DNA of 64,000 nucleotides from Neurospora tetraspora (lineage: Eukaryota; Ascomycota; Sordariomycetes; Sordariales; Sordariaceae), in the NCBI RefSeq assembly GCF_033439725.1, contig NW_026944387.1, positions 2,170,001-2,234,000 of the forward strand, in the 5' to 3' direction. The translations under genes were made by a program, and so were the position numbers. The notes under the pieces are model-generated. The model saw only the letters and a program-made list of their open reading frames with translations, was not told where the DNA came from and did not search any database. Positions 45,799-56,932 of the stretch are shown one piece after another (the stretch's first letter is position 1; each line of letters begins with the position of its first letter).

Positions 45799-45807
45799 AT
45801 TGCCAAG
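45799..45807 (+). repeat. Right 9-bp target-site duplication of the Mutator-like element
   Basis: Identical to 41498-41506 (ATTGCCAAG). Confidence 0.85.
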
Positions 45808-46738
45808 AGCCAATAGAGACGGGAAACCAACAGTGATGGAGCACCATCCGGATGCCCTGGACCTCGCTCGCTTGCCTGGAGACAGGGCCTCCAACCAAGG
45901 GCGCGGAAAGACGATCTCCAAAGTCGAAACGGTCAGGAAAGAACGCATCACATTGAACAGCGAGCGGGATGGCTTCAAGCCAGCTTGTAGCAGAGCTTCG
46001 AGCTGTGCGCGTGTCCACACCCAGGCATCCATCCAGCTCACCAGCCAGGCACTTGGAAAGAGCCATCAAAAGGCCACGAGTCCATTCAAATAGTGAGGCC
46101 CCAACAAGGCAGGGACAGTCGGAACTTTTCCAGGCTGCAAAGTCCAAAAGGATCATCGATTCATCGGTTTTCCGCTCCGCATGAGGGATCTTCTCCCCTC
46201 CGACTTAGTGTCCCCCCCCCCCCCCCCAAAAAAAAAAAAAAATTGCAGCCGGTTTGCGTACCGACGAAAGCCCGATTCCTGTTTGGAACTGAAATCCGAC
46301 TCCGTTTTCCTCCACTTCAAGAATTGCGCAAAAGTCTCCCGCATGGCTCCTCCATGCTCCCACAGTGCTGTGAACACAGTCGCTGGGAATGATGGATCGG
46401 AAAATACCATACCCACGGAATAAAACTCTTTGCGTTTTGCTTCTTGTGCGGAATTCTCCTTCTCATCGGCCAGCCTTATCGAGCTGTGCGGTCCATGTGC
46501 CAACAATGAAAGAAGCTCACCGACGCCAGACCCGACTGAGTTCTTGCGATACATACCGATATCGGACAATCGAATTCATACATAAAAGGCTGGCGGCATT
46601 TGAAACTGGTTTGTTCTTCTGTGATGTGAAGATCTCGATCTCGCAGCAACGCTGCCATTCAAGATCAACAAAGCTTTGTCGTCGAATCACGAAAGTCAAT
46701 TGCAGATTTCTTCTCACACGTCTCCGCGGGGAAGCCAT
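45808..46738 (-). pseudogene. Possible broken gene cut by the MULE (unknown family)
   Basis: Minus-strand frames from an ATG at 46738 look partly coding. A two-exon reading (donor GTGAGC, acceptor CACAG, about 46 nt) would join MASPRRRVRRN to a segment with VFSDPSFPATVFTALWEHGG and FAQFLKWRKTESDF. The frame then meets an A/C homopolymer tract (46212-46242). Left of that tract another open minus-strand frame runs to the MULE, and the DNA on the far side of the MULE (41497 leftward) continues open in the same frame for about 50 codons. I do not recognise the protein. This may be a real host gene interrupted by the transposon, or coincidence. Confidence 0.3.
46212..46242 (+). repeat. C16-A15 homopolymer tract
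   Basis: Sixteen C followed by fifteen A, interrupting otherwise open minus-strand frames. Its length may not be exact. Confidence 0.85.
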
Positions 46739-46775
46739 GATACTTTTGAGTGGGTGAGCTTGGCGGCCAGGGCGG

Positions 46776-46874
46776 CGGGTGGGTCAAAAAAAGACTACAC
46801 ACGGCCTCACCAAAAAACAGTCGTCGTACTTGTACATAGTATGTGTACGCAGTAGTCTTTTATTTGACCCACCT
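46776..46874. repeat. Short MITE-like hairpin, about 99 bp
   Basis: The arms around 46778-46798 and 46852-46872 (GGTGGGTCAAAAAAAGACTAC and its complement) match with one indel, and the centre (GTACATAGTATGTGTAC) is itself nearly palindromic. GGGCGG is present directly outside both ends (46770-46775 and 46875-46880) and could be a target duplication. No other copy was noticed in the window. Confidence 0.45.
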
Positions 46875-46880
46875 GGGCGG

Positions 46881-48634
46881 GCAACCTAAAAAGGTTTCCA
46901 CATTTCATTGTAACTCGCTGACTCACCACTGTCCACCGGATAAAAACCCGTTTTGCGGTGTTTCGTTCTTAGCGAACGCTGGAATCGAGATCCGTTGTGC
47001 TGGGCACACTTGACGATGCAGTAGCGAACGGTCTCGATGTGAATAGCGTTGAATAGGCTTAAACAAAGCGAAATAGTAGCAGCGGAGTAGAGTGGGGAAT
47101 GGAGCAGGTTGGTCCGCGCAGAATCCTTTGGTCCCTTTTTTCCTATGAGGTATTTCAAGATTACAGTGCTGTACGTACATACAGTACGTACACCGACAGC
47201 CGGAAACATTGGTATCAGTGCGTTGAAAGATCTACCGGTTGTCGGCCGGCTGAAAGACAGGTATTTTTCACCTCCCGTAAAGCTGTGATACCGGTAGCCG
47301 AACAAGCCGTAACCGACGGAAACTATCGATCTGCATCCGAATAGCCTCCTCAATCGATGTTACGGTATCATGATGGTGAGCGAAAAGGGCGAAGTTGTTG
47401 ATGATGTCTTAACGAAATACGTCAACAAGAGTGTTCACAGCTCAAGACGGCCACCGGCAGGCAGGTCTTGAATCGTGAAGATTCTTGAGAAGCAGGTTCC
47501 GGTCCAAGATCTCGAGACAAAACACGGTTCCAAACCGCCAGGGCTGATACGGCGATGAAGGCAAGAAGTTGAAAAAAAATTTAAACATGCACATGCCGCT
47601 CGCTCATGCATGCATTGCCCTGTCATCTCGATATCCCCGGTGGAACGGTGATAAGGACTTGGGCCACTCCGAGCCCTGACCGCGTTTCGCGGGTCAACTA
47701 CGGGTCTACCACGGGGCAACTATGGATATTTTTGACAACCCAGAATCGTGAAACCGGCGGTAGACGTCGTCGTCCCCCAATGGCTCACGGCCGGCCTTGT
47801 CCGGAGGGCCTGAAAAGAACCCGGACTCCACTACCGATTACTATCCGGAGAGTGGAAACTCCACCGGGATGTCGCCATCGTTTACCAGCCTCGTTAACCA
47901 ACTGCGCCAAGCGCCGAGCCTTGAAAAGTTTCACGGCCACCGGACTACGGACCGTGCGGACCTGGTTAAAGTGGGGGTTCGGAGCGGGTCAACGGGTCTC
48001 GGGGGGGGGGGCGAGACTCTCGGAGACCATGTTGACGGAGTTGACGCCATTTGATCGCCGTGGAGATCGTGGAGCAATCTTTTCACAAGCTGGTAGCAAG
48101 CTGATATCGCCAGCAAGGGCGGTGATCGAAACTCGAAAGATCAGGACACACGGGAATATGGAATACGGGCAGGACGGGGGGTACATAGGTGGAGATGGGA
48201 TACCGTCCGATCTTGACGGTCGACACGGGAGTCGGGAGCAGAGCTGAAAAGGTTCGTAGTTCGTCATCACATATTGATATGGAGCATGTTGGGCTTTCAC
48301 ATGAAAGCGTTTGTATTTGTTCAGCCAGGTACAGGTGCAAGCTCACCACGGCAACCTCCTTGTTTAAGTCAACTTTGAAGTTATGCTTCATATTCATGTT
48401 TGCGTTAAACCTATTCTCATCCATTCATTACACATTGTTCATTTTCCAACACCTTTCTTCAGGTGCCGGTTTTTGTCGCCGTCTAGTCGTCATGCAGAAC
48501 CAGAACCATTTCGAGCCCAAACACTTACCTGTTCGAAGCGGCCAGTTGATCATGACCAGGTATATTATATCCAAACCGAAAACAAAAGATGACCATCCAA
48601 AAAACATCAGAGACTCCAGGAATCATGAAACCCC
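46881..48634. other. Intergenic DNA left of the membrane-protein gene
   Basis: Frames are short. A plus-strand stretch at about 47797-48054 (with SFTSLVNQLRQAPSLEKFHG) has protein-like texture but no start, splice or family support. It includes an 11-base G run near 48001-48011. The last 300 bases probably hold the 3' UTR of the minus-strand neighbour. Confidence 0.4.
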
Positions 48635-50281
48635 TCACAACAACGCTCCCCACGGATGCTGATAAGGCGACGGCTGCACTTGATCCAACGGCGCCTTCTG
48701 CGCCGCCGGATCATTCGGCCAATGCCCACTCTGATGGTGCTTCACCAGATTCGACGGCTCCCTGCTCACATACGCATCCGGATTCTCCCTCATGATCACA
48801 TCCTTCCTTCCCACCGCATCCCAATTATAGTTCCCCTCGTTGGCGGCCTTGAGGGCCTCCTCCAGCCACTTCTTCCATTGAAGCGTGCCGGGCAGGGCAC
48901 CGGACCGATCAACCCACGCGTCCTTCTTGGTCTCGCGAATGGCGTACCAGAGCGTCCTCGTAAAATTGGGCGGCACGTCATTATCATTGTTGCTCTTGAC
49001 GTCCTCGGGCGTGATGTCCGTGATTGTATACCGCGACAGGTCCCAGAAGAAGCGCTGCGGCAGCAGGCCGCAGACCCAGTAGATGCTGTTTAACAAGACG
49101 TAAGCGCCGCCGATCAAGGCTTGGGACGACCACCGGCAGTTACCCAACAGCACCACGGCCACCATGAGCAAAACCATGGCGATGCCCATGAACAGACGGT
49201 GGTATTTCGTGGAGACGTAGCGGCACTCTTCCGTGCCCTGGTACAGCTCGCGCGCGACTTCCTCGGTGCATTTCACTACCAAGAAGGCGCCCTCGCGCGT
49301 GCGGATGACCACGTCGCCCGGTGGCACCTTGGCGTTGGCTTGTCGCGCCATGAGAAGCGGGTACCACCAGGATGCGTAACCCATGACGGAGGCGGCGACG
49401 GAGATGGTGACGATGGCGGTCACGGCCGCGCCGTCGTTCCAGTAGGCGGAGATGATGAGGATCGCGACGGTGATGAGGAAGGAGAACACGTTGATGACGT
49501 GCATGGGCGAGTCGAGGGCGGGGGGAACGGTGTAGCGCGCGTTGGGGCTGCTGGCGACGCGTTGGGGGGTCATCATCTTGGGCGCGGTGACGATGTCGGT
49601 GATGCGCTCGGACATGGTCGGTTGGCGATTGATGCCGGGCGTGGGGACATGGTCGCCGTGCTCCGGGTCGACGTCGAGGGTGACGTGCTTGTTGGTGCCG
49701 TTTCGCCTCCTGACGGCATCTGCGTCTGCGTCTGCGGTTGTATCGGTGTTGACTTCGTGGGCTCCCGAACCGTTTGCGCCGTTCTCTCTTGTGTTGTTGA
49801 TTGTGATCTCACTGTTCTTTTGTTCCTGCTTCTTCGCCTTCTTTCTCTTAAGCCATCGGATACCGAAAACGGTCCCCAGAAAGCCTTCCTTCTCCAGCCG
49901 TCTGCTGAAGTCGGCCTTGAGGAGATGTGTGTGCTTGATCTCGAACACTCTAAAGTCGAACGCCCTGTACTCGTCAAGTGGGTGCAGAATGTTGGCAAAG
50001 AAGCCGACAGAGTCGAGGAGAGTGCCGCCGTAGACGCCTGCCAGTTTGGCGTGGACTTCGGGCAGTCGCTGGGGCCGCTGCGGACGGAGCAGGGCCTGGG
50101 GCGCGGGAATCAGGCGCGGAAGCATGCAGAGAGAGCTGGCGGTGATGGTTTGGGCGAATTCAGCAACGCTGCCTTCGCCAATGATGGCCAGCAGCGTGAT
50201 GACATCGAAACTCCATCCCGGATTGATGTTCTTGCCCAAGGGGAACCAGTGGTAGAAACCATCCGAGTCGGGGTCGGGCAT
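48635..50281 (-). CDS. Integral membrane protein of unknown function (548 aa)
   Basis: Single exon. The first in-frame ATG is at 50281 (MPDPDSDGFYHWFPLGKNIN). The N-terminal part, about 1-130, has hydrophobic stretches around FDVITLLAIIGEGSVAEFAQ. A charged linker (RKKAKKQEQKNSEI, Asn/Asp/Ala-rich) spans about 135-220. Four predicted membrane helices follow: about 260-280 (VINVFSFLITVAILIISAYW), 285-311, 362-381 (LFMGIAMVLLMVAVVLLGN) and 386-406. The C-terminal cytosolic-type domain contains RETKKDAWVDRSGALPGT and WKKWLEEALKAANEGNYNWD. This pattern fits a membrane protein family seen widely in Pezizomycotina without an assigned job. A GC-rich, C-ending codon bias supports coding. An upstream exon cannot be excluded. 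Confidence 0.85.
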   Translation of the reverse strand: MPDPDSDGFYHWFPLGKNINPGWSFDVITLLAIIGEGSVAEFAQTITASSLCMLPRLIPAPQALLRPQRPQRLPEVHAKLAGVYGGTLLDSVGFFANILHPLDEYRAFDFRVFEIKHTHLLKADFSRRLEKEGFLGTVFGIRWLKRKKAKKQEQKNSEITINNTRENGANGSGAHEVNTDTTADADADAVRRRNGTNKHVTLDVDPEHGDHVPTPGINRQPTMSERITDIVTAPKMMTPQRVASSPNARYTVPPALDSPMHVINVFSFLITVAILIISAYWNDGAAVTAIVTISVAASVMGYASWWYPLLMARQANAKVPPGDVVIRTREGAFLVVKCTEEVARELYQGTEECRYVSTKYHRLFMGIAMVLLMVAVVLLGNCRWSSQALIGGAYVLLNSIYWVCGLLPQRFFWDLSRYTITDITPEDVKSNNDNDVPPNFTRTLWYAIRETKKDAWVDRSGALPGTLQWKKWLEEALKAANEGNYNWDAVGRKDVIMRENPDAYVSREPSNLVKHHQSGHWPNDPAAQKAPLDQVQPSPYQHPWGALL

Positions 50282-52298
50282 GATGTTCAAGTAACTGGTC
50301 TAGTAAACCAGTGGTTTTGGTTTGAGGACTATCGTGAATCGTTCGAGTATATCAGACTGATGGTCGCCAATGGCTTGACGTCCTTGGTAAGTAGAGGAGT
50401 GCTATGTCGCTGGCAGGCTCAAATGCGATCGAGATGCGAACGGCTATCCAAGACGATCCTTTGGTATGGTATTCCGATCGAGAATAGGTATGAAGGGTGA
50501 TAATGAGTTGGTATATGCCTGTTAACGCCTTGTTAGTTATATACACCTTAGAGCGTGTTGCTATCTCGAAAACGTGGAGGAACATACTAAGAGTACTCTG
50601 AAGAGAAGAAAACGAAAAACCAGCTCCAACCGCAAAAGTAGGTAAGAGGTCGCAAAGGTTCTCAAGTCTCCAAGCCTCCTTTTTGAACCTTCAGAGGCAA
50701 GTCAGTTTTCTTTCAACAAACCAGGCTGCGTCCCAAATCACGGGGCGTCAGCACTACTTTTTATTGATGCGTTCTTGGGCTCTGAAAGTGAGGATCTTTG
50801 TAAAAGCGCCAACAAAGTGGAGTATCCACCTAGAGAGGACCAGAAGGCCTGTAGAAATCAGCTGCAACGCGCCCAGCTAGGCGATAGGCAAACCAGCCTC
50901 CCACCTTTCAACGGTCGAACGGTCTATCGACAAGGGTGACTTGACTGGGGAAAGATAGAGAGAGAGAGTGCTGTAAACATAGAAATAGGTAGAACTCGGC
51001 ACACTTTCACAGCGATGTGTGAAGAGGGGGATAACAAGTTCGTGGCCAGATTTATATTGCATGAAAGAGAAGAAAAAAGATGCATTGAAAGTCGCCTAGT
51101 CCCGTCCCCGATCGGCGATATGAGCCTCCTTGAAGTGTTGCCCGAACTACTGTGTATGTAACACCGCGCCCGGGCTGAATGCTGAATGCAACCCTCGCGG
51201 TAACAACTCAACCATCACAGCCTCCCAGAGTCCCAGACAGCCAGAGTCCCAGCGCCTGGCCCCCATATCCGGGGCAGGCAATAACGCAATGGACGGAAAT
51301 GATTGAGACTTGTCGCGGATAGCGAACCACCACCAAGCACAGAGTAAGACGCAGCACGCAGGGGCTGAACTCGAAATGGTCAAATGGGATGGCGGGTGGG
51401 TGCCGCTTGGAGCCTTGGTGCGTTTAGTCTGTAGGCAGCGCTATTCCCGCCAACCTGGTTGGTGTACCGCCTATGGGCGTTATAGGCGTGTATCATTTTG
51501 GGTATAGATCCAACGCGCCAAGCTGCATGAGACCCCTTCCCCCCTCCTTCCATCAAGAACAGCCAGACTGAGAACCTTGCAAGATGCCAGGTGGGCGGCT
51601 CAGACGAGCCACGCGAGGCTCTCCGTGTCTGTTCTGAATGATGGCCGATGTTTGGACGCCTGGGAGATGAGAGGTGCGGTAATGTGTGACAGATCATGGT
51701 CCTTTCCTTGTTGTGTGTCTCTCTCAGCCCCGAACTGGTGTGCTGAGGCTGTGAGTATATGCTGCTGGTAGCCGCTCTGCTTATTGAGCTTTGGAAGGGG
51801 GATAATGGTTCCGAGTCGAAGAGGTTGAAGATGGGGAATTTTTGACATATGCAGCGAGTAAAGCATGGAAGAAGCAACAGTTGTAAGGGACAGAGCATAA
51901 GGTACGATAGGGGAATACAGTAAAGACTAAGCAAGGCCCAGTGTGCTTCTTAACGAGGAGTAGAAGAACTTCCGCCATGGTTAATAAGGAAATGAAGTGA
52001 AAAGACGCCTCTCTAACGTGTGCAAACAACCACAAAGATCTCGCGTAAATCAAGATAAAGAAAAATCACCGCTTCTGGATTGACTTATAAGACCACTGCG
52101 CCAACAAACCTTCGAGTTCCCTTCTTTCTAAATCTGCCGCCCTCATCGTCCATCCCGTCGCATTTGAGAAAACCTTAAAAGAAAATAATAAAAAAGCAAG
52201 CGCCACACAGCGTGAAAACCCCCGTCATCGGTGTATCGTAGGCCATCTCTTCGTAACATCGGCCATGCCTAGCCGTCATGAACTCAGAGACATGAAAA
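50282..52298. other. Intergenic DNA between membrane-protein and deaminase-family genes
   Basis: No gene supported. The left end holds the leader and promoter of the membrane-protein gene, with a small palindrome (CTGGT...ACCAG at about 50294-50310) 13-30 nt upstream of its ATG. The right end should hold the 3' UTR of the deaminase-family gene. Confidence 0.5.
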
Positions 52299-54629
52299 CT
52301 AGTTTTTCTGCTGCCTCAGCTTTCCCGGCACCAAGCTCGGATATTCCATTACCAGCTGGTCACAGAATTCCTTCCATAGCTTCTCCCATGTCCTCCTGGT
52401 TTGGTACCTCTCCTCGGCATCCATACAGGAGTGGTCAATGCTCCACTCAATCAGTTGACGTAGCCCATGAAGTGTCATATCTGCCTTCCCTACCATAATT
52501 TGATAGAAGTCATGAGACAAGCGAGATCTGTATGAATGATTATTAGCAGGCTGAACACCAAGCTGGAGTTCATAAGAACAAACCTGAAGAGAGTCCCGTT
52601 GTCGGTGCTAATGGTGCAGTGCACATCGTTTGCCAGCATGTTATAAACGGTATGCCCGCTGATCCTCGGAGTGAGGCCCAAGATCTCGTTGGAGATAGGG
52701 CACACCTCGACACAGACATTTTGCTTCTTCATTTGCTGCATGACGTACGGATGCCAGGCCAACGCGAAGCCATGGCCGATACGTTTTGATCCGAGAAGAA
52801 GAGCGTCCACCAAGTTGCCGTCGGTCTCCGTGCCGACATCCAGAGTCTCGCCGCAATGGAACAAAAACGGAATGTCGACGTTTGCCTTCTTACATTTGTC
52901 CTTGAACTCTAGGAACTGCGGAATAAAGTAACTGAGTGGATGACCTGCGCCTTCCTCGCCAACAAGATCGAATCCTACAGAGCTTCTGTTAGCCTTCGCT
53001 TCCCCGTGTCGGCGGCTGCAGAATACGACATACCGGCGATATATTTCGCATAATTGCACTCTTTATCCAGCTTCATCTCCAAACACTGGTCCAGGGCAAA
53101 TTTGACCTGGTCGGGTTTGAAAGACCGTGGTGTGCAGTAGATGATTTTGAGCCCCTTGAAGACTTTTCCCCCGTGAGCCTTCTGGAAGTTCTCATACACA
53201 CCAATGATGAGGTTCATTATTCCGTAATTGTCAATCCTATCCGAGCCATCGTTGAACCAAACCTGATTGTTTTCCATGAAGTTGGGGCGAATCTCGGCGT
53301 ATTGGATGTTGTCGTTCACGAACTCCTCCAAGCACTCTCGCGTGTACACCTCGTAGGCTGCCCTATAGTTGAACAGCCCTTTCATCATCTGTGTATGAGA
53401 ATCAAACCTCTGCCAGGCGCTGTACACGATGTTAGCTTTGCGACTGGCACGAAACAATTGAGTCCACGTAGAACCTACCCCTTAGCCGTTTGGTGCGGAC
53501 TGTAAGCCTCATCCGCCTGAAACACGATTTTGCGTGTCAGATATTCGTCGACAAGATCGTTGTTATCCACTCCTTTTAACGGATCGTTGGTGTCGCCTGC
53601 GTAAGCGTCCCTGTACTTCTTCCAAAATTTATCGCGGAATTCATATTTGTAACGCATGATGTGTTTCGGCTGGCCAGACTCATTTTGATCCTCTCCCTTG
53701 CTAAAGAGATCCGGTCGCCCCGACCAAGTTGCGTCGAAGTTCTTCTGGCTGAGAATGCTAAACTTCAAGTGGCATCGCTCAAAGGCCTCCTTGCTGATCA
53801 GGGGTATGTCGCTCATGATGTACATGTAGTCTTGGTCTTTCGCAATGTTGAGCAACACTTCAGGGAGCAAATTGGCGTTGAAATGTATGTGAAGATGGGC
53901 GCCTTTGGGTATTTTCTGGATGGCCCGGTAGAGTCTCGTTTTCTCGATGATTGGGGCATTGAGTAGAAAACGATCCCCAGGGACGCGCTTGTGTTTCTGT
54001 CCAGCATACCCCTCGATTCTGGCCTCCTTGTCGTAGACATCGATGACGTCTAGCTTCTTGAGTTCTTGGATCACCGCATTTGCCTCCACCTCCCATTCTT
54101 CCGCCTCCCTTGTGCAATGGTGGTCGAACCCAAGTGCCTTCTCGCGCCTTTGGACCTCCTCATGCTGCTGGAGATATTCCTTCGTGACACCTTCGAATGG
54201 CGTCTTCTCCTTTGAATCCGGGAGCGCGTTGAATTTTTCCTGAGCTTTTTTGCTTAACACCTTCGGGACGGTGGGCGTGTCGATGTCTTCGTCTTCTTGG
54301 AGCAGCTTGAGGAGTGTGAGCTTGTCCTTGTCCCTCGCTAAAATCACTTTATCGAATGCTTCGACCACATCATACGGCGTGGGAGGAGGCTTTCGCAGTT
54401 TTTCGCTGCTATGTTGAGACATCTGGTCCGGTATAGGTATGGCTGATGGGTGGCTGGACTGAGTGAACGAAAAGATCCTTCGTAGCTTGGTTGTTAGAGG
54501 ACGAGGGGAACTCGGGTCTGTTTTTCGTGCCATGCCACACATCTCGTAGGAGGACTGACAAGACTTTATGGTCTTTACATGTGGGTTTGCTTCAACGCAA
54601 CGGCTCCCTCTCGCCCTCCCTTTACGCAT
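52299..54629 (-). CDS. Adenosine deaminase / ADGF (ADA2-like) family protein, four exons
   Basis: Exons: 53479-54629, 53034-53419, 52584-52974 and 52299-52527. All three introns (59, 59 and 56 nt) have good donors and GCTAAC/GCTAAT-type branch sites. This gives 718 aa from the first ATG (54629), or 649 aa from an in-frame ATG at 54422 (MSQHSSEKLRKPPPTP). Motifs in metal-dependent deaminase order: HLHIHFNANLL (zinc HxH) near residue 245 of the long form, FHCGET, GSKRIGHG, VEVCPISNE, then STDNGTLF. In animal ADA/ADA2 the last motif is xTDDP or SSDDP; Asn replaces the second Asp here. The ADGF-like N-terminal helical region is present, but no signal peptide is seen with any start. Likely reaction: deamination of adenosine or a related purine; substrate not proven. 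Confidence 0.87.
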
Positions 54630-55340
54630 CCGGCAAGCGGTTGAGTTGAGATGATAAAGAGCCCGTCGTTGGCAATCTCCCTTTCAAGTAGATAAAGTGA
54701 TTGCTCGACAGATCGCGCAAAACAGCCCGATGATAACAATGAAAGGGCGGTCCAACTTAGTTGAGAGAACGGGCCAACACAAACGCTCCTAGCCTATGAC
54801 GACCTTGGACGAGTCGGCATCGTTGGACTCGATCGCGCCAAACAGGGGTAGCTCCTTAAAACAAAGGGATCAAAAGCGTGGAGCCGCGTGGAGCGGTTTG
54901 TAAGAGGACCTTATGATGGTTTCAAAGGCCAAATTGAGGTCAGTGGATGTTCAGATGAACTGAATGTGAGGGTCACAAGTCTCGGCAGGGCTGTAAGGCA
55001 CAGGCAGACGACGCCAAGGGTAGGAGCCCCTCAGAAACTTGTGCACATCCTCGCTTCGCGCCTTCTGCTAGGAATGCCCTTTTTAGGATGCCACGAGCCT
55101 GTGTGCCTTCCGATAAACAGCTGTCACGGTGCCATCATAGCTTAAGACACCTACTCGCCTAGTCATGCGCCCGGCCATCTCCCTTTTTACCTGGTAGGAA
55201 AAGTTGTGTTGCAATCTGTCAGATTCCAGGGTAGCATTCTACCCAGATATGGGTTAGATACCAGAGTCCCAACCACCTGATTTACAGGTCTTGGCAAATA
55301 TGGGTTACCCCCAGAACCCTCAGACCTTCTGGAATAGAGC
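54630..55340. other. Promoter side of the deaminase-family gene, up to the AT-rich boundary
   Basis: Normal composition. No gene recognised. It ends at an abrupt change to AT-rich repeat DNA near 55340. Confidence 0.5.
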
Positions 55341-56420
55341 GCTCGAATTAATCACATAGAATCAATCAACCAAATTACACCAATAAATCTAATAATTAAC
55401 AATCTAATACGCGCCCTATTAATATAATAATTAATACTACGAGTTAATAATAAATAATATAAGAATAACACAATATTTCTTTCAAAGCCTATTAATAATA
55501 CTAAAGAGAATATTACCTACCTAAAAGATAGCGATAATTAAATCCGCTAGGAGCCTATATTCTAATTAAAATATAATTTAAATGTATTTAAATATTAGTT
55601 TTAAAGTACTATCAAAAAACCTACTGTACCGAAATAACTTTATCCTAACTATTATCCTATTATAAAGATAGTTAAACCCGTATTAACGAAGCTAAAATAG
55701 AATTTATCCTTTTTAATAGTAGAATAACCGTCCGTACTATTATTAATTAAGTTAGGGAATCCTAGGAGGTATTTATTAAGTATTATATTAGAAATAAAAT
55801 TTTATTCGATATTTTCACTAACGAAGAGAATTTAATTAATAAATAATTTTTTAAATGGGAGTTTACGCTCTACCCCAATAATAAAAAGAATTAGAAGGAG
55901 TTCGTAGCTAGTAATAAAGTTATACGTACTTAAATAAAATTATTAATTAATTACGGATTATAAAATAGCGCTATAAAAGAAGAGTAGTAAATTAACGAGT
56001 AGTACCGGAATTTTAAAAATATAATTAATTATAAGGCCGTCGATAAATAAATTAAAATTAAGAAATAATATTATAAAACCGTCGTTATCCTAACGAAGGA
56101 ACCTAAGAATTAGATTAATTAGCTTTAAACTTAGTCTACCGCTATAAATAACGGACAAATTATAGGAGTAAGGGAAATTAAAGTTACTAACTTCTAATAT
56201 ATTGATTTTATTAACGTAATTAAAATTATATATCTTAGGTAGTATAAAGGTACTTAGAAATTCAATAAAGAAATAGCTAACGGTATATTTAAATATATAA
56301 ACGTTTATAAAGATTTTTAAAAATATAGTATCGATACTGCTAAATATAGGGTCGCTATTGGAAAAGGAAGATATTATAACGTTTTTAATATTAGCGAAAT
56401 TAGTATCGAATATAATTAAA
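55341..56420. repeat. AT-rich, RIP-mutated repeat remnant, unassigned
   Basis: Base composition falls abruptly to mostly A/T with TpA enrichment, the RIP signature. Some plus-strand coding texture remains, but no family is recognised. It is interpreted as a broken copy of an older transposable element that abuts the LTR-derived segment to its right. Confidence 0.6.
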
Positions 56421-56728
56421 CAAGCTAGGGTGCATATGCCTAGTAAGCCAAACTTATAAAAGATAGGACGATATTCTGCTTGCTAGACAGAATTCGTAAT
56501 GCACACTATAAAGCCAATGTCAACCTATAACACTACCTCCCCTTAAAGCGAAGCTGAGAAGCTTCAAGATAAGGCTCCGTCCAACCCAAGCGGAGGCGAC
56601 AATATCACGAAGGATTTGTCGCAATGCGACGGCTTATAGCACTACCTGAACTAATGGTTCCAATAGGGGATCTAGGACATTTTTGGTTACTCTGCGATTA
56701 GCATTTCTTGTATCACGGGGCGAGGCAC
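56421..56728. repeat. LTR-derived fragment of normal composition
   Basis: At 56523-56545 it has the same terminal motif (TATAACA, then a CTACCTCCCC-type tract) as the end of the complete LTR 400 bp to the right. This suggests the edge of a second, related LTR element. It is a fragment only. Confidence 0.4.
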
Positions 56729-56932
56729 TGTTGGGGGTAGGATGAGATATGCGTTATTGTGCGGAGGAGAGGAAAAGAAGGTGTGCGTGGAGGACTGGCT
56801 ATATAAGCGAAAGCCCTAGCAGGCCAGTCCGTACACGCGCATACGTATAGCTGCACGTGACTATTGTACTTTGGGTATGGCACATGAGGCAGTTAATATA
56901 GTGCTAGAATATCATAGGTTAGCTCTATAACA
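56729..56932 (-). repeat. LTR (left copy; 3' LTR of the minus-strand Gypsy fossil)
   Basis: About 204 bp, TG...CA ends, with a TATATAA box at about 56811. Its composition is normal, unlike the interior it borders. Confidence 0.75.

Noticed and set aside
47880-47925. D-arm-like sequence on the minus strand (GGCGCAGTTGGTTAACG)
   Set aside because: No T-loop box at the right distance and no pairing stems; taken as chance.
49121-50500. 459-codon plus-strand frame opposite the membrane-protein gene
   Set aside because: Shadow frame: the minus strand has the membrane helices and conserved texture, while this frame is Gly/Asp/Val-rich.
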